The notes under the pieces were generated by a model, which was not told the DNA's origin, made no database searches, and saw only the letters and a program-made list of their open reading frames with translations. Shown here piece after piece: positions 35,310-43,983 of a stretch of DNA of 64,000 nt. The DNA is from Pelagimonas sp. (lineage in GTDB: Bacteria; Pseudomonadota; Alphaproteobacteria; Rhodobacterales; Rhodobacteraceae), in contig JAOARQ010000024.1 in the NCBI GenBank assembly GCA_025210455.1, positions 1 through 64,000 of the forward strand, in the 5' to 3' direction. The stretch's first letter is position 1. Every line of letters starts with the position of its first letter. Position numbers and translations under genes: made by a program.

Positions 35310-36653
35310 ATGCTGGATCAAACCCGCGGACCCCGCAAGAAAATCGCCATCATCGGGGGTGGCATATCCGGTCTCTCCGCTGCCTATTACCTCGCGCCCT
35401 ACCACGACATCACCCTGTTCGAAGCCGCCCCGCGTCTGGGGGGCCATGCCCGCACCGTGCTGGCAGGCAAACACGGCAATCAGCCGGTCGACACCGGCTT
35501 TATCGTCTTCAACTATGCCACCTACCCCAATCTGACACGGCTGTTCCACGATCTGGACGTGCCCGTGATCAAAAGCGAAATGAGCTTTGGCGCCACCATC
35601 GACAATGGTCGTCTGGAATATGGCCTCAGCAGCCTGCGCGCCCTGACCGCGCAGAAAAGCAACCTGCTGCGCCCCAGCTTCTATCGCATGATCGCCGACA
35701 TCCTGCGCTTTGGCAAACACGCCGAAGAGGCCGCCACCGATGACGACACCACCATTGGCGAATTGATCGAAACCCTCGGGCTTAGCCAGAATTTCCGCGA
35801 TAATTATCTGATGCCCATGTGCGGTGCGATCTGGTCCACCCCCGTGGCCGAAGTCGATCAGTTCCCGGCCAAATCGCTGGTGCGCTTTTTCCGCAATCAC
35901 GCGCTGCTGGCAGGCACCGGGCAGCACCAGTGGTTCACCGTCAAAGGCGGCAGCATCGAATATGTGCGCCGGCTTGAGACCGCCTTGATCGCCCGTGGCT
36001 GCACGCTACACACCCGCACGCCCGTGCACAGTGTTCAACGCGATGCGCAGGGCGTTACCCTTAGCGCTGCAGGTGTGCCGCAGCAGCAGTTTGATGAACT
36101 GGTCATGACCTGCCACTCTGATCAGGCGCTGGCAATTCTGGGCAGCGATGCCCGACCTCAGGAAACCAAAACCCTTTCTGCCATCCGCTACCAGCCCAAC
36201 CGCGCGGTGCTGCATTGCGATCCCTCGCAAATGCCCAAACGCCGCGATTGCTGGTCAAGCTGGGCATATCGCGCCCAAAATGGTAGGATCGGTGTCACCT
36301 ACTGGATGAACCGGCTGCAGAATATCCCCGAAAGCGATCCGCTTTTTGTGACCCTCAATCCCTCATCCACGATCCGGCCCGAACACATCTATGATGAGGT
36401 CGAATTTGCCCATCCCGTGTTCGACAAAGCCGCGATTCAGGCGCAGGTGGCGGTGCGCGCGATGCAGGGTGACAATCACACATGGTTCGCAGGGGCCTGG
36501 AACCGGCACGGTTTTCACGAAGACGGCATCGCCAGTGCCATGCGCATTGTGCGCGCCCTCAACGACCGCCAGCAGAATAAAGGACAAGACCATGCGCTTT
36601 ACGGACAAGAAACTGAAATCGCAATTCCTGTCGACATGCGCGCGACTGCATGA
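35310..36653 (+). CDS. FAD/NAD-binding amine-oxidase-fold protein (COG2907-like)
   Basis: A 447-residue flavoprotein with the Rossmann motif IGGGISGLSAAYYLA near the N-terminus, then EAAPRLGGHART. It has the C-terminal FAD block WFAGAWNRHGFHEDGIASA. Related proteins cluster with Cfa-type methylases; in Rhodobacter such a flavoprotein has been linked to furan fatty acid synthesis, which is possible here. ATG 35310 is chosen because GAGGA precedes it by four bases. The end overlaps cfa by 62 bases, an unusually long overlap. Confidence 0.84.
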   Translation: MLDQTRGPRKKIAIIGGGISGLSAAYYLAPYHDITLFEAAPRLGGHARTVLAGKHGNQPVDTGFIVFNYATYPNLTRLFHDLDVPVIKSEMSFGATIDNGRLEYGLSSLRALTAQKSNLLRPSFYRMIADILRFGKHAEEAATDDDTTIGELIETLGLSQNFRDNYLMPMCGAIWSTPVAEVDQFPAKSLVRFFRNHALLAGTGQHQWFTVKGGSIEYVRRLETALIARGCTLHTRTPVHSVQRDAQGVTLSAAGVPQQQFDELVMTCHSDQALAILGSDARPQETKTLSAIRYQPNRAVLHCDPSQMPKRRDCWSSWAYRAQNGRIGVTYWMNRLQNIPESDPLFVTLNPSSTIRPEHIYDEVEFAHPVFDKAAIQAQVAVRAMQGDNHTWFAGAWNRHGFHEDGIASAMRIVRALNDRQQNKGQDHALYGQETEIAIPVDMRATA

Positions 36654-37749
36654 CGGTCAGCTGACCCTGCGCACCCCGGAAGGGGAACGCTATAATTTCG
36701 GTTCTTCCGGCCCCGAGGCGGAAATGATCATCCGCGACTGGTCTGCCATTTCGGCCTTTGCCGCCCATGGCCAGGTCGGCCTTGGCGAAGCCTATGTACA
36801 GGGCCTGTGGGATACCCCCTCTGTCGAAGCGCTGGTGGGCATGGCCATGCGCAACCGCGATCAGCTGGGCGCTTTTGATAAGGCCAACCCGTTCAATCAG
36901 GCCAAGTTCCGCCTGATCGACACCATTTTACGCGCCAATTCGCGCCGAGGATCGCGCAAGAATATTCGCGCCCATTACGATGTGGGCAATGAATTCTACG
37001 CGCTCTGGCTGGATGAAGGCATGACCTACTCATCAGGCCTCTTTGATGCAGGCGACAGCGATCTTTACCGCGCGCAAAGCAACAAGAACGCCCGCGCCCT
37101 GTCGCGCCTGTCACAGGGGGCACGAACGCTGGAAATCGGCTGCGGCTGGGGGGGCTTTGCCGAACATGCTGCCGATGAGGGCCGCGATGTGACCGGCGTC
37201 ACCATTTCGCGCAATCAGCACAGCTATGCCGAAAGCCGCCTTGACGGCCGCGCCGATATCCAATTGCGCGATTACCGTGATATTCAGGGCACCTATGACA
37301 ATATCGTCTCAATCGAGATGATCGAAGCCGTCGGCAGCCGCTACTGGCCCAGCTATTTCGGCGTTCTGAAAGACAAACTGGCCACCGGTGGCCGCGTGCT
37401 CTTGCAGGCGATCACCGTGCGCGATGAGTTTTTCGAAACCTACAAGACCTCGTCGGACTATATCCGACAATATGTCTTCCCCGGTGGGATGCTGCTGTCC
37501 GATAAAACCATTGCCGATCAGGCAGATCGCGTGGGGCTGAAAGTGCGCGACAACCACGCCTTTGGACAGGACTATGCCAAAACCTGCCGCATCTGGTCCG
37601 AACGCCTGACCACCCGCAAACGCCGCATCAATGAACTGGGCTACGGCGAAGCCTTCTTCCGCAACTGGCAGTATTACCTTGAAATCTGCGCCGCCTCTTT
37701 CGCCATCGGTCACACCAATGTTGTTCAGGTGGAACTGGGCCATGCGTAG
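36592..37749 (+). CDS. cfa: Cyclopropane-fatty-acyl-phospholipid synthase family methylase
   Basis: A 385-residue SAM-dependent methylase. It has an N-terminal lipid-binding region, the linker SRRGSRKNIRAHYDVGNEFYALWLDEGMTYS (abbreviated here by its ends at about 122-152), the SAM motif LEIGCGWGGFAEHAA and the conserved SIEMIEAVG. It acts on cis-unsaturated phospholipid acyl chains. In an RpoE cluster it may make methylated precursors of furan fatty acids rather than cyclopropanes. AAAGGA precedes ATG 36592. The start lies inside the end of the flavoprotein gene, suggesting coupling. Confidence 0.9.
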   Translation: MRFTDKKLKSQFLSTCARLHDGQLTLRTPEGERYNFGSSGPEAEMIIRDWSAISAFAAHGQVGLGEAYVQGLWDTPSVEALVGMAMRNRDQLGAFDKANPFNQAKFRLIDTILRANSRRGSRKNIRAHYDVGNEFYALWLDEGMTYSSGLFDAGDSDLYRAQSNKNARALSRLSQGARTLEIGCGWGGFAEHAADEGRDVTGVTISRNQHSYAESRLDGRADIQLRDYRDIQGTYDNIVSIEMIEAVGSRYWPSYFGVLKDKLATGGRVLLQAITVRDEFFETYKTSSDYIRQYVFPGGMLLSDKTIADQADRVGLKVRDNHAFGQDYAKTCRIWSERLTTRKRRINELGYGEAFFRNWQYYLEICAASFAIGHTNVVQVELGHA

Positions 37750-38236
37750 CTTTGCGCTGGCCTGCACGCTGATCCTTCTGGGCCAGATGGTGCAGGCCTC
37801 GGTGATCAGCAAGGCTATGCCGGGTGCTGCCCTGCGCGGCGAAGCCAGCTTTCGCTTTCTTGGCGTCCCGCTTTACCGGGCGCGGCTGTTCACACCGTCT
37901 GGCGCGGCGCTGGACTGGGGGCAGGATATGGCCCTTGAACTGACCTATCAGCGCCCCCTGTCCCAATATGATCTGGTCGAAGGCACCCTGCGCGAATTCA
38001 AACGCCTCGGCGCGCCCCTGCCGCTACGCGCACAGCTGAACCGCTGCTTTCGACCTGTCGCAAAAGGCGATCGCTATACCGCGATTTCAAAAGGGCCGAA
38101 CCGGCTGGATTTCTGGCGCAATGACACCAAGACCTGCAGCCTGAAACACCCCAATATCAAACAGCGCTTTATGGCGATCTTTCTGGGCAAAAACACCCGA
38201 TCCGCCCGGTTCACCCGCAGGCTGCGGGGCGACTGA
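37742..38236 (+). CDS. Chalcone isomerase-like periplasmic protein
   Basis: A 164-residue protein with a signal peptide (about 1-19) and the pattern RGEASFRFLGVPLYRARLFTP of the bacterial chalcone-isomerase-like family (Chalcone_3), later WRNDTKTCSLKHPNIKQRFMAIFLG. Bacterial members have no known isomerase activity and may bind lipids or fatty acids, as the fold does in plant relatives. It overlaps cfa by eight bases and the MFS gene by one. Confidence 0.75.
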   Translation: MRSFALACTLILLGQMVQASVISKAMPGAALRGEASFRFLGVPLYRARLFTPSGAALDWGQDMALELTYQRPLSQYDLVEGTLREFKRLGAPLPLRAQLNRCFRPVAKGDRYTAISKGPNRLDFWRNDTKTCSLKHPNIKQRFMAIFLGKNTRSARFTRRLRGD

Positions 38237-39462
38237 TGACCTATCCGCGCGTCAGCCTCTATGCGATGCTTCTGGCAGCCGCAGGCATCCCCCTGTATAT
38301 CCACCTGCCCCGCTTTGCCTCGGTGCACTTGGGTCTTGGGCTGGGCGCCATTGGCAGTATCCTGCTGCTGATCCGCCTGATTGATCTGATACAGGATCCG
38401 CTGATCGGCTGGGTCATTGACCGCTGGCCAAATGCGCAAAGCACCTTTGCCATGCTGGCTGCCATGGGTCTGGCGCTGGGGTTTCCGCTGCTGTTTTCCC
38501 TCGACCCCGGCCCGCAGGTCGGCACAACACTGGTGCTGACCCTGATCCTGCTGTTCTCGGCCTATAGCCTTGGCATGATCCTGCTTTACGGGCGCAGCGC
38601 CACACTGGCCCACAGCCCCACACCCGCTGCCCTGATGACACTTGCCGCCTACCGCGAAGGAGGCATGTTGGCCGGGGTCATCCTGGCCGCCATTGCCCCC
38701 ACGCTATTCCTGAGCCTCGGCGCAGCCAGCGGTGGCTATCCGGCCTTTGGCCTGTTCCTCGGCGCATTGGCGGTGCTCACCGCCCTGCTGACCCTGCCCA
38801 TCTGGCGCCGCCCCGTGCGCCCTGGCGAAAAAATCTCGCTCTCAAATCTCATGCAGGCGGGCGCGGCGAAACTGCTGCTGATCGCGCTGGTCAACAGCCT
38901 GCCAGTCGCGCTGACCTCAACCCTGTTTCTGTTCTTCGTCGAAGATCGCCTGCAGCTCCCCGGCAAAGCCGGTCCGCTCCTGCTTCTCTTCTTCCTCAGC
39001 GCGGGCCTCAGCGTGCCGCTCTGGACAAGATCCGCCCAGCGCATCGGCGCCAAACGCACCCTGCTGATCGCCATGCCACTGGCCATCGCGGGCTTTATCG
39101 GCGCGGCCTTCCTGTCACCGGGCAACCTGACAGGTTTCGCCCTGATCTGCGTCACCTCCGGCGCAGCGCTTGGCGCGGATATGGTCATCCTGCCCGCCAT
39201 GTTTTCCGTCGCCCTGACCCGCGCCAGATTAAACCCCTCACTCGCCTTTGGCATCTGGTCGTTCACCGGCAAACTCAGCCTCGCGCTGGCCGCTTTCGCC
39301 GCCCTTCCCCTGCTGGAACGCAGCGGCTTTTCCCCCGGCCAGATCAACAGCCCACAGGCCCTCTCTGCCCTCAATCTCTCATACGCCATTCTCCCCTGCA
39401 TCCTGAAACTCGGCGCAGTGGCGCTTGTCCTGACCCTGCCTTCAGAGGAACCCAGCCAATGA
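38236..39462 (+). CDS. MFS transporter (GPH/MFS_2-like)
   Basis: A 408-residue membrane protein with about twelve hydrophobic segments. The motif LIRLIDLIQDPLIGWVIDRW (38-57) is the DPxxG loop typical of the glycoside-pentoside-hexuronide and related MFS_2 families, which also contains lipid transporters. In this cluster lipid or fatty acid movement is a reasonable guess; sugar transport is less likely from context. Overlaps both neighbours by one to four bases. Confidence 0.8.
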   Translation: MTYPRVSLYAMLLAAAGIPLYIHLPRFASVHLGLGLGAIGSILLLIRLIDLIQDPLIGWVIDRWPNAQSTFAMLAAMGLALGFPLLFSLDPGPQVGTTLVLTLILLFSAYSLGMILLYGRSATLAHSPTPAALMTLAAYREGGMLAGVILAAIAPTLFLSLGAASGGYPAFGLFLGALAVLTALLTLPIWRRPVRPGEKISLSNLMQAGAAKLLLIALVNSLPVALTSTLFLFFVEDRLQLPGKAGPLLLLFFLSAGLSVPLWTRSAQRIGAKRTLLIAMPLAIAGFIGAAFLSPGNLTGFALICVTSGAALGADMVILPAMFSVALTRARLNPSLAFGIWSFTGKLSLALAAFAALPLLERSGFSPGQINSPQALSALNLSYAILPCILKLGAVALVLTLPSEEPSQ

Positions 39463-40004
39463 AACTTGTCGCAGCTCTCCTTCTTGTCATCCTGATTGCC
39501 ATCTTCGCCCGCAGCAGCTTTTTCAGCTTCAAGGCGCAGTCCCCCAGCGATTACGCCAACACCGGCCCGGCCTTTTCCATGACAGAACACCTGTCGGGCG
39601 AAATCCTCTCAGAAGGGCTGATCTATGGCCCCAATGGACGCATGACCAACAGCTTTACCGCGCGCATGGTGGGGGCATGGGATGGCAATTCCGGCACGCT
39701 TACCGAATCCTTCACCTATTCGAATGGCAACACTCAGGAACGCAAATGGTTCCTGACGCTCGGGGCGAACAACACCTTCACAGCCACCGCCGACGATATC
39801 ATCGGCACCGCCGAAGGGGTGGTCTCTGGCTCAACCGTGAAGATGACCTATACCATCACCCTGCCCGCCGAGGCCGGGGGCCATTCCCTGAATGTCACCG
39901 ACTGGCTGTATCTCACCGAAAGCGGCGTGATTCTGAACAGATCGGAAATGCGCAAATTCGGTCTCAAAGTCGCCGAGCTGGTCGCCACCATGCGCCCGCA
40001 ATAA
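39459..40004 (+). CDS. DUF3833 family protein
   Basis: A 181-residue protein with an N-terminal membrane anchor or signal segment (MKLVAALLLVILIAIFARSS) and a DUF3833 domain, a lipocalin-like beta barrel with GPNGRMTNSFTARMVGAWDG and SVSG-type turns. A role in handling or exporting a modified lipid fits the cluster but is inferred. It is the last gene of the RpoE-controlled operon, overlapping the transporter gene (ATGA). Confidence 0.78.
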   Translation: MKLVAALLLVILIAIFARSSFFSFKAQSPSDYANTGPAFSMTEHLSGEILSEGLIYGPNGRMTNSFTARMVGAWDGNSGTLTESFTYSNGNTQERKWFLTLGANNTFTATADDIIGTAEGVVSGSTVKMTYTITLPAEAGGHSLNVTDWLYLTESGVILNRSEMRKFGLKVAELVATMRPQ

Positions 40005-40091
40005 GGGCGCAGGCCGCTGCGATTGTTCAATAAGTCTTAATAGTCCTGAACAAAAAAGCGGCCAAAGGCGCAAAACCCTTAACCGCATCTC

Positions 40092-40134
40092 ATGCGCATG
40101 GAATGTGCATGCGTTGTGCATAGAATGTGCCCCC
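40092..40134. repeat. 11-bp-phased tandem repeat element, copy A
   Basis: Four units in register: ATGCGCATGGA, ATGTGCATGCG, TTGTGCATAGA, ATGTGCCCCC. It lies in the 153-base convergent gap between the DUF3833 gene and mltB. A second copy at 58848-58890 agrees at nearly all positions, differing only in the last bases of some units. Confidence 0.75.
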
Positions 40135-40157
40135 ATGATCCGGGGGCGCATTAACCC

Positions 40158-41345
40158 TTATAAACGGTCCAAAAGCGCCCGTGTCGGCCAGGCATCCGCG
40201 GGCATCCCCAGCTTCATCTGCATGTCGCGCACTGCCGCGCGTGTTCCAGCGCCCAGAATGCCGTCGATCTTCCCCACATCATAGCCAAGCGCCTGCAGCT
40301 TGCTTTGCAGGGTTTTCATCTCCTGCCCGCCCAGACCAACCTCTGGATTTCCCGCGTCATACACCGGCGCGCCCTGCAGGCGTGTGCCGAAATATGCTGC
40401 GGTCAAGACATAGGTAAAGCTTTGATTCCACTCAAAATAAACCTTGAAGTTCGGATAAGCCAGAAACTTTGGCCCCTTACGCCCCTGCGGCAGAATGATC
40501 GACGCGGCAAGCCGTCCGTCATCCAATTGCCCCTGCCGCGCCCGCACGCCCATCTGCTCCCATTCGGCCACGGAAAACGTGGTCTGCACACCGGCTTTGG
40601 ACCAGTCGAAATCGGACGGCAGCACCACCTCTTGCAACCAGGGTTCATTGGCGCGCCAGCCCAGATGTGACAGCATTTTCGCCCCAGAGGTCAACGCATC
40701 CGCCGCCGAGGTCTTCAACGCCACGCGCCCATCCCCATCCGCATCGACACCGTTCTCCAGGATGTCTTTGGGCAGCATCTGCACCATGCCGATTTCCCCG
40801 GCCCAGGCCCCAGTGGTTGTGGCTGGATCCAGTTCACCGCGCTCATATAGCGATAGCGCTGCGAACACCTGCGGGCGGAAAATCTCGGGACGACGGCAAT
40901 CATGCGCCAAAGTTGCCAGCGCATTTGCGGTGTTAAAATCCCCCTGGAATGCGCCAAAATCGGTCTCAAACGCCCAGAACGCCACCAGCACGCCGCGCGA
41001 CACACCGTATTCTGCTTCGATCCGGTCAAACACCGCATCGTATTTCTTGGCCAGTTGACGCCCGCGATCCAGACGGTTCTGGCTGATCAGCTTGCGTGAA
41101 AAGGTGATAAAGGGATCTTGGAAAATACCCTGCCGACGATCCGCTTTCAGCACGCTATTGCTTTGCGACAACTGGCCAAAAAAGCGTTTGGTCTTGGCCG
41201 GATCATGGCCATTGGCGATGGCCTCTTGCGCCATGTCATTCAAAAAGCTTGAAAAACTGCCACCACAGGGCACATCCTGCGCCGCTACGCTTTGTGCCAG
41301 CATCATGCCACCCAGCATCGCCATCAGGCCACGCGCCATTTTCAT
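40158..41345 (-). CDS. mltB: Lytic murein transglycosylase, MltB family, with peptidoglycan-binding domain
   Basis: A 395-residue exported protein. It has a signal peptide (about 1-22), an SLT_2 catalytic domain (about 30-320, with the catalytic glutamate in FWAFETDFGAFQGD and the GEIGMVQMLPKDI motif) and a C-terminal PG_binding_1 domain (about 335-393, with LQSKLQALGYDVGKIDGILG). It cleaves peptidoglycan glycan strands to anhydro products in the periplasm. Unlike E. coli MltB no lipobox is seen, so it is likely soluble. AGGAGAGCAGG precedes the ATG. Confidence 0.92.
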   Translation of the reverse strand: MKMARGLMAMLGGMMLAQSVAAQDVPCGGSFSSFLNDMAQEAIANGHDPAKTKRFFGQLSQSNSVLKADRRQGIFQDPFITFSRKLISQNRLDRGRQLAKKYDAVFDRIEAEYGVSRGVLVAFWAFETDFGAFQGDFNTANALATLAHDCRRPEIFRPQVFAALSLYERGELDPATTTGAWAGEIGMVQMLPKDILENGVDADGDGRVALKTSAADALTSGAKMLSHLGWRANEPWLQEVVLPSDFDWSKAGVQTTFSVAEWEQMGVRARQGQLDDGRLAASIILPQGRKGPKFLAYPNFKVYFEWNQSFTYVLTAAYFGTRLQGAPVYDAGNPEVGLGGQEMKTLQSKLQALGYDVGKIDGILGAGTRAAVRDMQMKLGMPADAWPTRALLDRL

Positions 41346-41622
41346 CCTGCTCTCCTGCGAATTTTCTCATTCCTGTTTCCGGCAGATCGTGCCGCAAAGC
41401 CCCCGCACACGCAAGCCATCTGCCAAAGCAGACGGCGGTTTGGTGCCATCGCACGCTGCTGTAAGCAGGCTTTTGAACCTATCGGCTAAGCTTGGCTCAT
41501 CATCGGCGGAAATGCGCAATTTTCCACAGATTTCCCCACAACTTTGAACAGCCGGTTAAGACATTATTTAGAATTCTGAACGAGTTTCCGCAAAACTAAA
41601 AAATTGGACAGTGGAGAGTCGC

Positions 41623-41985
41623 GTGAACGTCATGATCGTAGAGCATCGCCAAAGCCTGGCGACACTATGGGAAGACCACCTTATTCGTATGGGGGCCGAC
41701 GTCACGCTTGCCACTTGCCGTGACAGTGCTATCTGTCTGTTAGGAAATAAAAAATTCGACGTTATCATCGTGGATCTGGGTCTTACAGATGGCGGCGCGC
41801 TGACCGTGTCAGACATGGCACAATATCGTCAGCCCAATGCGCGGGTGATCTTTGTGACCAGTTCAACATTCTTTTCAGATGGCTCAATCTTTCAGCATTG
41901 CGCCAATGCCTGCGCCTTTCTGCCAAGTTCGACAAAACCCGGTGACCTCGCCACTATGGTTGAACATTACGCAAGACCTCATTAA
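41623..41985 (+). CDS. Stand-alone response-regulator receiver protein
   Basis: A 120-residue receiver-only protein. It starts NVMIVEHRQSLA (one acidic residue where receivers usually have two) and has the phospho-acceptor aspartate in VIIVDLGL, the switch residue in IFVTSST and the lysine in PSSTKPGD. There is no output domain, so it probably works through a partner kinase or phosphorelay. The start is set at GTG 41623 with GGAGA upstream; GTG 41611 is the alternative. It has lower G+C than its surroundings. No kinase gene is adjacent. Confidence 0.8.
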   Translation: MNVMIVEHRQSLATLWEDHLIRMGADVTLATCRDSAICLLGNKKFDVIIVDLGLTDGGALTVSDMAQYRQPNARVIFVTSSTFFSDGSIFQHCANACAFLPSSTKPGDLATMVEHYARPH

Positions 41986-42002
41986 CACCGCTGAAAGGCG
42001 CG

Positions 42003-42239
42003 TTAACGTTTGAAATAGGTCTGCCAAACCCAGATCAGCACCATTGCACCGATCACAGCCCCTACCAGCCCTGCCAGCAACCCGCCGAACCACAGCAGCG
42101 CGCGCAGTATCAGGCCACCCACCAGCGCCCCGCCCATGCCGATGGCGATGGTTTCCACAACGCCAAGGTTCAACCGCATGAACCGCGTGGCAAGGAACCC
42201 CGCCGCAGCGCCAATAACCAACAGATATACAACAGACAT
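42003..42239 (-). CDS. GlsB/YeaQ/YmgE-family small membrane protein
   Basis: A 78-residue protein with three hydrophobic helices and the Gly-rich pattern AIGMGGALVGGLILRALL typical of the transglycosylase-associated (GlsB/YeaQ/YmgE) family. Members are small inner-membrane proteins linked to envelope stress with no known activity. The ATG at 42239 follows directly on the TAA of the gene before it, so the two are translated as a pair. Confidence 0.78.
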   Translation of the reverse strand: MSVVYLLVIGAAAGFLATRFMRLNLGVVETIAIGMGGALVGGLILRALLWFGGLLAGLVGAVIGAMVLIWVWQTYFKR

Positions 42240-42482
42240 TTAACGTCTCCCCCGCCAATGAGTAGGCACAATGATCAGCGCCCCAACCGAGGCCGCAATT
42301 GCATTGATCCCCGGTTTGGCAAAACCGATGCCAAACATGATCTGCACAAAATAGGCCAGAAAAGCCCCACCAATGCAGATGATAATACTCTGAAGATAGC
42401 CGTTACGGGTGAACCCTGATTTCTCCGCAGCATAGCCCACAATCCCGGCGATAATGACAGTGCCCATAAGAATGGTAAACAT
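42240..42482 (-). CDS. Small membrane protein, likely YeaQ/YmgE-like
   Basis: An 80-residue protein with three hydrophobic stretches: MGTVIIAGIVGYAAEKSGFT, the segment near IIICIGGAFLAYFVQIMFGIGF, and INAIAASVGALIIV. The layout resembles the GlsB/YeaQ family but is more divergent than the downstream gene. Start ATG 42482 is one base past the fmt stop with a G-rich site inside the fmt end. Translation is thus probably coupled to fmt, an odd pairing of a housekeeping enzyme with stress-type membrane proteins. Confidence 0.7.
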   Translation of the reverse strand: MFTILMGTVIIAGIVGYAAEKSGFTRNGYLQSIIICIGGAFLAYFVQIMFGIGFAKPGINAIAASVGALIIVPTHWRGRR

Positions 42483-42483
42483 A

Positions 42484-43395
42484 TCAGCCCCCCAGAACCG
42501 CGCCTTTACCAATCGGACAGCCTCTTAGGAAAACCTCGGCCTCCTGCGCGCCTTTCCCTGCGCGCTGCGCCCGCGTCACCCGCACAGCCCCCGTGCCACA
42601 GGCTATGGTAAACCCGTCATCCAGCGCCTCACCCGGGGCACCGGCACCCTGCGCCATTTCGCATCCCAGCATCTTGATGCGCTCTTGGCCCTGCATCGTC
42701 CAGGCACCGGGAAAGGGGGAAAGCCCGCGGATCTGCGCCGAAACGACATCGGCCGGTCGTGACCAGTCGATCGCCGCCTCTGCCTTGTCAATCTTGGCCG
42801 CATAGGTCACGCCGTCTTCGGGCTGCACCTGCGCTGTCAGATCCTGCAACTGCGCCAGCGCGGTCACAATCATCCGCGCGCCCATCGCGGACAGACGGTC
42901 ATGCAGCGCCCCCGTGGTTTCCGTTTCACCAATAGCCGTGGCTTCGCGCAACAACACCGGCCCCGTATCCAGCCCCGCCTCCATCTGCATGATGCAAATG
43001 CCCGTTTCCGCATCCCCAGACATGATTGCCCGATGAATAGGTGCCGCCCCGCGCCAACGCGGCAAAAGCGATGCGTGAATGTTCAGACAGCCATGCTCAG
43101 GCGCATCCAAAATCGCCTGCGGCAACAGCAACCCATAGGCCACAACCACCGCTGCATCAGCGTTAAGCGCCGCAAATTCTGCCTGCGCCTCGGCGGATTT
43201 CAGCGAAACCGGATGGCGCACCGGCAGGCCCAGCGCCTCTGCCCGCGTTTGCACAGCGGTTGGCCGATCCTTTTTGCCCCGCCCGGCCGGGCGAGGTGGC
43301 TGACAATACACCGCCGCGATTTCATGGCCCGCATCCACCAATGCCTCTAGCACAGGCACTGAAAACTCTGGCGATCCCATGAACACAAGCCGCAT
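42484..43395 (-). CDS. fmt: Methionyl-tRNA formyltransferase
   Basis: A 303-residue enzyme that formylates initiator Met-tRNA using 10-formyltetrahydrofolate. The N-terminal catalytic domain shows [14 protein letters not shown], the hallmark [16 protein letters not shown] and GLDTGPVL; the C-terminal OB-like domain follows from about residue 205. ATG 43395 is chosen for AAGGAG upstream; an in-frame ATG at 43431 lies before that site. It is grouped with three deformylase genes, giving both enzymes of the N-formyl cycle. Confidence 0.96.
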   Translation of the reverse strand: MRLVFMGSPEFSVPVLEALVDAGHEIAAVYCQPPRPAGRGKKDRPTAVQTRAEALGLPVRHPVSLKSAEAQAEFAALNADAAVVVAYGLLLPQAILDAPEHGCLNIHASLLPRWRGAAPIHRAIMSGDAETGICIMQMEAGLDTGPVLLREATAIGETETTGALHDRLSAMGARMIVTALAQLQDLTAQVQPEDGVTYAAKIDKAEAAIDWSRPADVVSAQIRGLSPFPGAWTMQGQERIKMLGCEMAQGAGAPGEALDDGFTIACGTGAVRVTRAQRAGKGAQEAEVFLRGCPIGKGAVLGG

Positions 43396-43458
43396 CACAT
43401 TCTCCTTTTGGTTAAAGGTGATGTGGCCCATTTACCCCTTTAAAACAAGGGGCATATC

Positions 43459-43983
43459 CTAACAGCACGAACAGGAAGACTTCGACGCCGCCATGATCTT
43501 TCTGGATTTCTTCACCAGCATATCACGCTTCATCTTTGACAGATGGTCGACGAACAGCTTGCCATTGAGATGGTCAATCTGATGCTGAACCGAGGTCGCC
43601 CAAAGCCCAACAAAATCCTGTTCAACCACCGCGCCCTCTTCGTTCATAAAGCGCACAGTCACCGCGCGCGGGCGTTTCACCTTGGCTGACACACCGGGCA
43701 AATTGGGGCTGGCCTCTTCATGTTCACGCAGCTGCACCGACGCATGCAAGACCTCGGGATTGGCCATCCGTACCGCGCGCCCGCGATCTTCCGAGGCATC
43801 TACGACCGCCAATTGCAGCCCGACACCAATCTGCGGTGCGCCCATGCCCACACCCGGCATAGCATCCATGGTGTCGATCATATCCTGCCAGACAGCGCGC
43901 ACCTCATCGGTGATCTCTGTCACCGGTTCCGCCTTGGTTTTCAAACGCTTGTCAGGATAGGGAATACAATGCCGAACCGTCAT
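43459..43983 (-). CDS. Peptide deformylase homologue with degenerate active site
   Basis: A 174-residue protein of the deformylase fold. Motif 1 is GVGMGAPQIG (44-53), but motif 2 reads EEASPNLPG (89-97) in place of EGCLS, so the metal-binding cysteine is gone. Motif 3 is HQIDH (134-138) in place of HExDH, so the catalytic glutamate is replaced by glutamine. The frame is intact and the fold residues are kept, so it is probably a non-catalytic or re-purposed paralogue. The C-terminus ends in a Cys-rich CSCC tail. Its start overlaps the upstream def gene. Confidence 0.85.
   Translation of the reverse strand: MTVRHCIPYPDKRLKTKAEPVTEITDEVRAVWQDMIDTMDAMPGVGMGAPQIGVGLQLAVVDASEDRGRAVRMANPEVLHASVQLREHEEASPNLPGVSAKVKRPRAVTVRFMNEEGAVVEQDFVGLWATSVQHQIDHLNGKLFVDHLSKMKRDMLVKKSRKIMAASKSSCSCC

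Noticed and set aside
40092-40134. CRISPR array
   Set aside because: Repeat units are only 11 bases with no spacers and no cas genes in the window.
41519-41542. DnaA-box-like TTTTCCACA next to TTTCCCCACA
   Set aside because: Both differ from the TTATCCACA consensus and there is no origin-type cluster or GC-skew evidence available here.
41556-41570. CtrA-like box TTAA-N7-TTTA upstream of the receiver gene
   Set aside because: One half-site is imperfect and only a single copy is present; such matches are expected by chance in AT-rich gaps.
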